From Malachius bipustulatus (taxonomy: Eukaryota; Arthropoda; Insecta; Coleoptera; Melyridae), in NCBI GenBank assembly GCA_910589415.1, contig OU342630.1, forward strand, positions 25,143,867-25,207,866: DNA of 64,000 bases, given 5' to 3'. Below, piece after piece: positions 53,353 through 62,215 of this stretch. Both the position numbers and the translations under genes were made by a program. Each line of letters begins with the position of its first letter. Positions within the stretch are counted from its first letter, which is position 1. Below the pieces are notes generated by a model, which was given only the letters and a program-made list of their open reading frames with translations, had not been told where the DNA came from and did no database searches.

Positions 53353-53875
53353 CAGGGTGTTAAGAAAATGACGGATAAACTCTTCAGTACATTCTAGGGG
53401 ACACTCAGTAGAGTACGGGAAAAATAATTTTAAAAAATCCAGAACTACATTGTAAAAGATATAAGCAAAATATTGAACAATAAATTTGGCAACGTTTAAC
53501 ACGATAACAGTTGGTATTTGGTAATTTCGTCTAATTTCTAACAATGTAGGTAGTTAAGGTATCAAAACCGTTGTTGCCAAATTCATTTTTCAGCATCTTA
53601 GAAAAGAAAAAAAATCATCTTATTAAATTTTCCAAGCCTGGGATACATTTTAAGCAATTTTTTTCAATTGATAACGATTAAGGTACCCTTTTTATATCTG
53701 TAAAATCATCTGGTTTTTGCAAATAACGAAAAACAAAGATAGTAAAATGTTAACTTTGGCATTTTTTATCTCGCCAAATTGAAGACCAGAATTTTTTTAA
53801 TTATTTTTCCCGTACTCTACTGAGTGTCCCCTACAATGTACCATAGAGTTTATCCGTCATTTTCTTAACACCCTG
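53353..53875. mobile_element. CAGGGTGTTAAGAAAATGAC foldback, 523 bp
   Basis: The left arm (CAGGGTGTTAAGAAAATGAC, GGATAAACTC, TAGGGGACACTCAGTAGAGT) is mirrored at the right (ACTCTACTGAGTGTCCCCTA ... GTCATTTTCTTAACACCCTG). TA flanks. Arms are about 220 bp around a short centre. No coding capacity. Confidence 0.9.
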
Positions 53876-53891
53876 TAGTTAGTAGTATGCT

Positions 53892-55428
53892 CATAGGGTC
53901 ATCAAAGTTAAGTCGGAACTATTGCTAATTTCGTTATTTTTGTGTATAAAAAATCGGTTAAATTAGCAAACTAGTAGTATCTATATGTATAGTAGTATTT
54001 TTTCCGCTGAATAAAACGATGAAAATATAAAAACAATAATTCAACATCGCCTTTTCGAGTTATGTTAAAAAGTTCTTTTTTTTAATAAGACACCAGGTAT
54101 ATTTTTGTGTTTTCCTATTTCCTGAGAAAATCCATTTTGATTTCCACAGTTGCGGTTTAAATTAGTTAGATTTTGGCTTATAAACAAATGAAAATCGCAA
54201 TTTTCCGGAAACGACACATTATATCGGAAAACGACTTATTAAGCCCCTATTGTAACTTTTTATACATACATATTATATCCTATGATGTACTTAAAATTTT
54301 TATACCAGGATGATAAAAATGATCAGATTTTTCATCACCCTGTATAAAAATTCCATCTACATCATAGGATAGTACCTAAAAAGTTAAAATAGGGACATTT
54401 AAGCCCTTTTCCGATATAATAAGTCGTTTCCAATATAGGTACCTACGTTGTTTTGAAATTTGAAAATGACGATTTTAATAATAATTTAATAATAATAATA
54501 TGAATAGATTACTCAACAGATACAGAAACCAATTACAGAGTAATATAAGCTACTGACACCCCTTACAATTCAGTACATGATAACATTCTGACTTTCTAGT
54601 CGCCATTCCAGAAGAACCGAAATAAAATCAAGCCATTTATTAATTACCTACTTATGGTAGGTACCTTTTGACATGCTATTTTATTATGGCTAATATTATG
54701 CATTATTGACGTAAAGACTGTTCTACTGTTTGTAATGTGTTTTTTGTGTTTTTGTTTTTAATTCAACCTGTAAAAATAGAGAAGTCATGCATGTCGAGGT
54801 GAAATGTTTCTGTCCCCTCATGTATTAGTCCAGCCACGATAAAAAATCAACGTCTTAAAAATAATTTTTCTTAAAAATTGTGATGGCGGTGATGGTGGTG
54901 TAGGTACTGATATACCCATTCAGCGCTATGCATTTCAAGTGGCAGAGTGGCGGAATTTGCTAGGTTCTTGCCTGGTATCCTGATGGTACGGTGTTTAAAT
55001 CCATGAAAGATTTTTTTTTTAAGTAGTTGGAGTTTTCACAAAAGAATATGCGGATATTTTTTTCATTATATAAATTATAAGAATAAATAGGAAGAAAATA
55101 TTCATTATTGAATCGCATAAAAATACACTATTTATGCGAGTGATGCGCAAGAAGGTTTTGTTTTCAATTGTTTATAACTCAAAAACTAATTAAGTTAAAC
55201 CACAGTTGTAAGAACAGGAAATATGAAAATACAAAAATATACCTGGTGTCTCGTTAAAAAAAAAACTCATTTACATAGCTCGAAAAGGCTTTGTTTAATT
55301 GTTTTTCTGGTTTCATTGTTTTATTCAGCGGAAAAAATACTACTATAGTTTGCTAATTTACCCGATTTTGTAGATCCAAAAATAACGAAGGTATCAATAA
55401 TAGTGCCGACTTAACTTTGATGACCCTG
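53892..55428. mobile_element. Foldback, 1.54 kb (AGGGTCATCAAAGTTAAGTC)
   Basis: The left end AGGGTCATCAAAGTTAAGTC is mirrored by GACTTAACTTTGATGACCCT at 55409-55428, and further inner matches (AATACTACTATA.., GACACCAGGTATATTTTTGT and their mirrors) give arms of ~230 bp. Inside is the shared module (54100-54480) whose own core is a 40-bp mini-palindrome TACCAGGATGATAAAAA...TTTTTCATCACCCTGTA, plus a tRNA-like relic. At least three palindromes are nested. Confidence 0.8.
54938..55022 (+). repeat. tRNA(Leu/Ser)-like relic, probably SINE head
   Basis: Has box A-like TGGCAGAGTGGCGG and box B-like GTTTAAATCC at about the right spacing for a long-variable-arm tRNA, followed by a T/A run. Acceptor stem pairing is poor and box B has lost GGTTCGAATCC. 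Not a functional tRNA gene. Confidence 0.4.
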
Positions 55429-55442
55429 TATATATAATAATA

Positions 55443-55600
55443 CTATTGCCCGTATTCACAAACGATCATTTCCTAAATAATTACGTAATTAATTAAATAA
55501 GTGAGATGGAGATATGCAGTTTATTTGCATTAGAATGAGATGGAGATAACTGATTACGTAATTATTAGGGGTAATTATCGTTTGTGAATACGGGCATATG
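55443..55600. mobile_element. 148-bp MITE, copy 2 (GCCCGTATTCACAAACGAT)
   Basis: Same inverted ends and short flanks as the copy at 23574-23730; the core differs slightly. It lies directly beside the 1.54-kb foldback. Confidence 0.8.
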
Positions 55601-55739
55601 GTATATTATATATTTTGTATGAATTATTACATTTTAAATTATAAGGATGTGGATATGATTTAGATAATATGTCGTATTTTACAATTTTACTATTCCATTT
55701 CTATGGGGGTAGAACGGTTTGTAGGATATAAAGATGAGT

Positions 55740-56514
55740 TGTTGACATTCTGGTGAAGCATTTTCACTTTTTCAGACAGTCTAGGAAACACCGCATCTAA
55801 AACTCATTCTGTTTATATTGGTTTTAGACTTTGTAACCAATCTACTGCATCTGGACTAAGGTGGTGGATGTCATTGAAACCGGATTTATCATTGGGATGT
55901 CCTCTTCTTTTGTGAATGAAGAGACTGTTAAGCTTTTGTATTTCTCCCTTGTTAGGTTGAAATTAGAATATGCTGCCCTTGTGTGAAGTCCCTATTATAG
56001 TAGGTACTTATTCTAATAACATTGAGAGGATGCAGCGCATGTTTGCAAAATACCTTTATTTAAGATCGAATGGGATGTATCCGGAGAGAGGATTTCCACA
56101 GCCAGCGGCACCTGTTGGACGAGTTTGGTCTTCAACCTCTTGACTTTCGTAGCACTAGATGTATTACTTTTAGAGTGCCTCCTGTTTTTACTAGGAATGA
56201 GGAGACTTTTCGATGTCCTAGGGCTGGTACGAATGTAATGCTCCGGTCTCCGATAACTGTTATGCTGGGGACCTTTAATAGAATCTCCGCTAACTGTGAC
56301 ATAATTATTTGTTTGATGGGTAGCATTCTAGAGGTCGCCAAACAACGCCTGTTGAATGCTGCTTAGTCTTTGCATCAGCTAGTTTAGCTTAGCTTTGTAG
56401 TTATGGAGTAGGTATACTTACTTTTGTGATTTTATTTAGTTGCTGTTTTTTCTTTATGAAACCCTGTATTGGATCGAAATCTGTTGAGCAATTTATCTAT
56501 TATTATTATTATTC
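55740..56514 (+). pseudogene. 5'-truncated non-LTR ORF2 C-terminus and 3' UTR (element B/C family)
   Basis: The + strand frames give NEETVKLLYFSLVRLKLEYA, a stop, IERMQRMFAKYLYL and GMYPERGF. After a frame change come ITFRVPPVFTRNEETFRCPR, RSPITVMLGTFNRISANCDI and the natural stop. These match the C-terminal domain of element B ORF2 block by block (RSPIYVMSVLFN). The 3' UTR ends TCTGTTGAGCAATTTATCT with an ATT run at 56498-56513. At least one stop and two frameshifts. A dead, truncated copy. Confidence 0.8.
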
Positions 56515-56579
56515 GATTCATTCTCAGCATTCTCAGCATCATAGCTGGTGAGATTATCCATGCAGACGGGCTCAGTCCA

Positions 56580-58012
56580 AGTCTACACAGATTTCATTAT
56601 CTTTGATTTAAGAAGTTTCGAGTGATGTTGCATGTTTGAAGTATCGTTGCTTTTTGCGCCTGTGTGTGTATGTAGTGTGGCAGCTGAAGTTGTGTGAGAT
56701 GTTGTGTGAATGTGTGCGGCGTGATTCCAGTTACTGATATTATAAAGGGTAAGATGTAAACCGACTTCTGTTTCCATATCCTTCCAACTTCTATGGCTAA
56801 TGGTTGATAGTTTTTTTTTTCTTTTCTGCGTATTCATTTGTTATGTTGGAGTCTGATGGAACTGCGATGTGAATGATGAATGTTACGTGTTCTTTTTTAT
56901 TTACAAGCGTGATATCTGGCCTATTGTGCATAATTGTTGTATCAGTTTGTATGGTGAGGTCTCAATATAATTTGTGATCCTGATTTTTCAGTATTGCTTG
57001 CGGTGTGTATTTGTAGTAGGGTTGAGGTCTGCATGAAGATTGTAGTGGAGTCCAATGGCTTAGTGTATTGTTTTTGCTACTGTGTTGTATCTATCAGTAC
57101 CTATATGCAGTTCCTGCAAGGAGCTTGCAGCCAGAGGTGATGTGATCTATTGTCTCTGGAAATTCTTGGCATTTTCTACATGCGTCACTGATTATTGATG
57201 CATCTTTTAATATGTGCTTTCTGTAGTTATTGGTTTCAATTACTTGGTCCTGGATGGCAAGAAGAAAGCCTTCGGTTTGAGGAAAGAGAAGGCAGTTTTC
57301 CAAAAATCTATACGACAGCTTTTTGTTAATGTTGGAGTTATTGACTTGATTGTAGTGTCTGCCATGTAGAGCCTTATAGAGGACCATATCTCTTTTTTTT
57401 TGTTCGACTGTTCTTGGTTGTTGATCAGTTGGTGTTTGTGAATGAAGATTCAGCGGTGTGTTGTAGTTCTTGTCTGTATCCACTATTGCTTTGTGTAGTT
57501 TGTGTTCTCTTGAATGGCAGTATGTCTGGAGTGAATTCAATAATAATTGTTTGGCATGTAGTGAATGTAGGTCTATTATTCCTGTCCCTCCTTCTTTTCT
57601 GCTTATGTTGAATCTTTCCTTACATGAGTTGGGGTGCAGTATTCTATTTTTCGTTAGGCAGTTTTTGTTCGTATGTTAATGTTTTCCAGGTCTGTGGTCG
57701 ACCATTTGATGATTCCGAAGGAATTGGTGAGAATGGGGATCGCGTAAGTGTTAATAGCTTTAAATAGATTTCTGGAGTTCAAGTGTGTTTTGAGAAGTTG
57801 ATTTAGTATTTTTTCATATTCTGCTTGAAGCTGTGATTTTATTTCGATGTGATTAAGTCTGAAGCTTTGTTGAAATCCCAGGTATTTACACAAGTCATTA
57901 AGGTGTAGTTGTTGCAATGTTTGATTATTCAGTACTGGATGATTTGGTTCCTGAGTTAGTTTCCCCTTTTCCAGATGGAGTGTTTTGCATTTGTCCACTC
58001 CGAACTCCATTT
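56580..58012 (-). pseudogene. R2/R4-like non-LTR reverse transcriptase C-terminus, decayed
   Basis: Minus-strand blocks in order: MEFGVDKCKTLHLEKGK (palm end, with the G-x-x-K-C pattern), LCKYLGFQQSFRLNHIEIKS (KYLGF block), AINTYAIPILTNSFGIIKWS, the Cys-His motif CRKCQEFPETIDHITSGC, then NRPDITLVNKKEHVTFIIHI, AVPSDSNITNEYAEKK. A C-x2-C-x7-H-x4-C knuckle plus a PD..(D/E)xK-like restriction-type endonuclease region (RPDI...IHIAVP) at the C-terminus marks the R2/R4 branch, which uses a site-specific-type endonuclease rather than APE. Three separate frames are needed, so it is inactive. The RT palm upstream of 58012 is missing (5' truncation). Confidence 0.7.
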
Positions 58013-58094
58013 TTATGTCTGTTGATATTGTTTATAGATATTGTGATAAATAAAAATATAGTTATATAAAAATGACAGGTAGAATGATTGACAG

Positions 58095-58375
58095 GTAGAA
58101 GAATGATTGACAACTGTAATAAAGTGATCAATGACATACCCCCTGTGAATTTGCACTACTACTATTTACTCAGCTTACTCAATAATTTATGATACCTACC
58201 CTTTTCAGATAATATTGTTCACTTTATTATACATCGTAAATCAATCATTCTACCTGTGCTTTCTATATAACCATATTTAATTTAATAAAGTCCTTGTAAT
58301 TATTTTTTTAGATAATTTTTTTCGCCAATTTTGATTTGATTAATCGATTACTACCGATGTATGGAAGGAAACTCG
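58095..58375. repeat. Dispersed repeat shared with 4735-5005
   Basis: Same order of blocks as the first copy (GAATGATTGACAACTGTAAT, CATACCCCCTGTGAA, ACCGATGTATGGAAGG) with extra sequence inserted at ~58205-58290. 58716-58780 matches 5828-5891. No gene. Confidence 0.55.
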
Positions 58376-58971
58376 ATTTCGTCACTTCATCACTAAATAA
58401 GAGTTTTTTGGAGAGAGCTTGAAAAAATAATGAAACTGACTATGCCATTCTGTGGTCCTGTAATAATTACAAAGATCCTCGAAGTTTCAATTTTCTATCT
58501 TCAAAATTTATCTCTATTTCGGGGGTGACGACTGGGAAGAAATTACGTCAAAGTGTCAGTAGTATTATGAACGACAGCTATTATAGATCTAGTGGAGAGC
58601 CCCCTAAATTTGGACAGGATGTTCAAAGGACCATCAAAACGAAGATGATCAAATGTAAACGTTACATAAATATAATTAAAATTATTAATTTTTACTTTTT
58701 TATATTAAGTATTTAACTACTTAGATTATGTAATAGTTTAGAAGCTTTGGGATTTTGCTTCTAATTTAATTGTCACTATAGGTTCCATTTACAGAACGAA
58801 TTAGAATTAGTATATTATGTGAGGTGGAACTGAAGACATGGACTGTAACGTTTCGTTCTTATTATGGACTCATCAGTTCAATATCACTTAACCTCAATCT
58901 AAAGGTCACGGTGAAAAAATGAGTCATACCACATCAATTCTTGATTTCACTAATTATTAAATCACCGAAAA
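58376..58971. other. Gene-free stretch
   Basis: Includes TATTTCGGGGGTGA (~58515), the complement of a block near 4690, and the repeat at 58716-58780. Short frames here lack any recognisable domain. Confidence 0.35.
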
Positions 58972-59833
58972 TACTCGGGTAAAGTTAACGACGAAAAGTT
59001 AGCGACGTGAGTAGCTAAACATCCGGCGCGGGTAAGATGGTAATTTTATTACTTAATTTGCTATTATTTCTTGAATGACAATGGATAGCCACTTCATGAA
59101 GTCATGTGAGGATGATTGCATCCAAAAGTAAAATCCTAGCAACTTATAATCGGCAGTTATTTCAGTTCAAGATCATTTTTAAAGCTGGAAACCTGAACTT
59201 AAAAAATTCATGGTGGCCGTTATCCGCCCGGACGGCTAGTTTTCACTAAGGCCTGATAGATTTGATCTCTCTCCGTCGTATGAAAAGATAAAAACCTCAA
59301 GTGTTGTCATTTTCGATTTTGAGCTATAGAAACTGCCTTTCGTGCGTCGCTGGGGTTTTTATTTTTCCATACGACGGAGAAAGATCAACCCTATAGCGTT
59401 TTAGCGAAAACTCGCCTTGTCCGGATCCAGAACGGCCACCATGATTTTTTAAATTCAGAATCTGGATATTCAGGTGTTCTAATTTTCGATTTTAAGCTAC
59501 GAAAACTGTCTTTCGTGCGTCGCTGGTGATTTTATTTTTCCGAACGACGAAGCAAGATCAACCATATCAGGCTTTAGTGAAAACTCGCCTTGTCCGGTCC
59601 CAGAACGGCCACCATGAATTTTGTAAGTTCAGATTTCCAGCTTTAAAAGTGATCTTGAACCGAAAGAACTGCCGATTATAAGTTGCTAGGATTTATTTTT
59701 AATTTTTGGTGGAAACATTCTCACATGACTTCATGAAGTGGCATTCCATTGCCATTCAAGAAATAATAGCAGATTAAGTAATGAAATTACCCACTCCCGT
59801 CGCTAACTATTCGTCGTTAACTTCACCCGAGTA
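58972..59833. mobile_element. TACTCGGGTAAAGTTAACGACG foldback, ~862 bp
   Basis: The left end TACTCGGGTAAAGTTAACGA continues to GAAAAGTTAGCGACG, mirrored at the right by CGTCGCTAACTATTCGTCGT then TAACTTCACCCGAGTA. Outer arms ~230 bp pair throughout (e.g. CTTCATGAAGTCATGTGAGG and its mirror). The centre contains a ~175-bp unit twice in direct order (59313 and 59487; CTTTCGTGCGTCGCTGG) and partly once inverted (59205-59310). No transposase. Confidence 0.82.
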
Positions 59834-60154
59834 CTGAAAATTCGATAAACAACTTTAAATAATAAATGTATGTAGGTGTACATATAGGGATCAGAGTGTA
59901 GCTTCTTAGTTCTCTGCATAGAGAAAGATAATATAATAGAGTATTCGATTACACGTTAGACTCTAGGTAACCTGCGACGGTGGCGACTACCTGGGCTACC
60001 GGAGACATTATTGGTAAGCGCGGGACATTCAAATTTAAATTTATACCTAATTATTATTTGAAACATTATTTTTACGGTTGAAGTGTCGCCACTTCAACAA
60101 ATAAACTTTCAGGCATCAATATAAAACTTCTTTATTCTTAATAGATGCACAATA
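59834..60154. other. Gene-free stretch
   Basis: Unique-looking DNA with GCGACGGTGGCGACTACC near 59977; no feature recognised. Confidence 0.35.
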
Positions 60155-60701
60155 CAAGGTGTCCAGGTATAAGTGTAAGAGCTACACGTGGCGACCTTCC
60201 TTGGACTATTTTGAGTAAAAAATCTTAATACAATAATGCTCTAAACCTCTTCACGGTGCCACAGGAGGTCATCAAAGTTAGAAATTCTGGGTCACAAATA
60301 TGCATATTATTGAACTTCTATTTCCTTTTGCAGTTACGGTTAACATTTTCAAAGACTTTTGCAAAGTATTTTTCATTTAATTTTCGTAACAGTGCAATTA
60401 TCAACTTTTTTTAAATTTCTAAAAAAAAAAATTAGGAAATGTTAAAAAAGTTAATAATTGCACTGTTACGAAAATTAAATAAAATAAGACTTTGCAAAAG
60501 TGTTTAAAAATGTTAACCGTAACTGCAAAAGGAAATAGAAGTTCAATAATATGCATATTTGAGACCCAGAATTTCTAACTTTGATGACCTCGTGTGGCAC
60601 CGTGAAGAGGTTTAGAGCATTATTGTATTAAGATTTTTTACTCAAAATAGTCCAAGGAAGGTCGCCACGTGTAGCTCTTACACTCATACCTGGACACCCT
60701 G
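60155..60701. mobile_element. CA(A/G)GGTGTCCAGGTAT foldback, 547 bp
   Basis: Begins CAAGGTGTCCAGGTATAAGT and ends with the mirror ACTCATACCTGGACACCCTG, TA on both sides. Arms of ~250 bp are almost identical, around a short A/T-rich hinge at ~60415-60435. No genes. Confidence 0.92.
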
Positions 60702-60705
60702 TATA

Positions 60706-61907
60706 CAGGGTGTCCCATAATATGTGGGCAATCTCCCGGATTTAGGTAAATTTCGCAAAAATAAATGAAAAAATAGTTATAAAATTAATTCCTCAGAGAC
60801 ACCCCTACAAAGATATTAGCTGTTGAAGTTGAGGGTTGAAAATCAATTTTTTGCAATAACTTTTTTTATTTCTTGGCCGATTTTGATAATTTTTGGTTTT
60901 ATTTTGTATTATTTTAGACTGTTTAGAATAGTGTTTCATAATCTTTGGTAGCACATACATAGACCTCGGGATGGCATAACCCCCTCATTCACTTGAAAGA
61001 AAACAATAAAAATAATAATTTTACAGTTTTTTAAGGTTAATTTTCTTTTTATTTGATATTTTTTACATAAAAAATGTATCTTTATTTATTTCGATAGAGC
61101 GAACCGTTATCGAGATAAACGTCCTTCTAATAGGTGATGCGTCGCAGGAACTTTCTAAATTTCAAGTAAATTTCAACAAAATGGCTGACCTTTGACAGTA
61201 AATTGAACAGGAAACAAAACAAAACCCTAATTAAATACACGTCAAATAGTGTCAAAGATTTCATTTCATGCAGATTCAATTCTAACTGATTTTAAAATGA
61301 GCTACACAAACGCTGAATATGCAGAAAATCAGTTAGAATTGAATCTGCATGAAATGAAATCTTTGACACTGACGTGTATTTAATTAAGTTATTGTTTTGT
61401 TTCCTGCTCAATTTACTGTCAAAGGTCGGCCATCTTGTTGAAATTTACTTGAAATTTAGAAAGTTCCTGCTACGCATCACCTATTAGAAGGACGTTTATC
61501 TCGATAACGGTTCGCTCTATCGAAATAAATAAAGATACATTTTTTATGTAAAAAATATCAAATAAAAAGAAAATTAACCTTAAAAAACTGTAAAATTATT
61601 ATTTTTATTCTTTTCTTTCAAGTGAATGAGGGGGTTATGCCATCCCGAGGTCTATGTATGTGCTACCAAAGATTATGAAACACTATTCTAAACAGTCCAA
61701 AATAATACAAAATAAAACCAAAAATTATCAAAATCGGTCAAGAAATAAAAAAGTTATGGCAAAAAATTGATTTTCTACCCTCAACTTCAACAGCTAATAT
61801 CTTTGTAGGGGTGTCTCTGAGGAATTAATTTTATAGCTATTTTTTCATTTATTTTTACGAAATTTACCCAAATCCGGGAGATTGCCCACATATTATGGGA
61901 CACCCTG
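60706..61907. mobile_element. CAGGGTGTCCCATAATATGT foldback, 1202 bp, transposase start at hinge
   Basis: A near-perfect palindrome: left arm 60706-61296, right arm ~61332-61907, flanked by TA. The ~35-bp hinge contains ATGAGCTACACAAACGCTGA..., i.e. M-S-Y-T-N-A-E-Y-A-E, which looks like the start of a mariner-type transposase (compare ...STEEYAD in the 24607 gene). The arms therefore appear to be the inverted end plus 5' leader of such an element, doubled head to head. It directly abuts the previous foldback with only TATA between. Confidence 0.93.
61297..61331 (+). pseudogene. First ten codons of a mariner-type transposase, at a palindrome hinge
   Basis: ATG at 61297 reads M-S-Y-T-N-A-E-Y-A-E before the sequence turns into the complement of the left arm. 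The E-Y-A motif opens the N-terminal helix-turn-helix of the DD41D-type transposase found at 24607 (E-E-Y-A-D). The match is short, but its position, immediately after a long leader at the exact centre of the palindrome, makes chance unlikely. Confidence 0.6.
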
Positions 61908-62009
61908 TATACGAGTATACTTAATAATTGTAACAAATGCTTCCCACAAAATTTTCTTCACATAAATACAGAATACAGGTCCAGTTTTTACAGAAGATGC
62001 TTCTATTTA

Positions 62010-62215
62010 ACCAGTTTTATCAACGTGGAAAGACTTTTCCAGGAAAATAAAATTATAATAATAATATTGTTGTTAATAATTTTAACATAAAAGGTATTGC
62101 AGCCATCATCTGCTGGCTCGTGCACCGCAGACGCCGTCGCTTGGTTAAGATGTGTAAACCTATTGCTACCTACGATCCACCGAAGTGGTAGGTCACGTAA
62201 CTGAGTCCTTTTCAA
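62010..62215 (-). repeat. Probable retroelement 3' fragment with ATT tail
   Basis: On the minus strand, a GC-richer segment (GGTTTACACATCTTAACCAA, GCGACGGCGTCTGCGGTGCA) runs into an (ATT)n-rich tail at 62050-62075. A 70-codon minus frame has no recognised domain. The tail type is that of the non-LTR/SINE inserts in this window. Confidence 0.4.
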
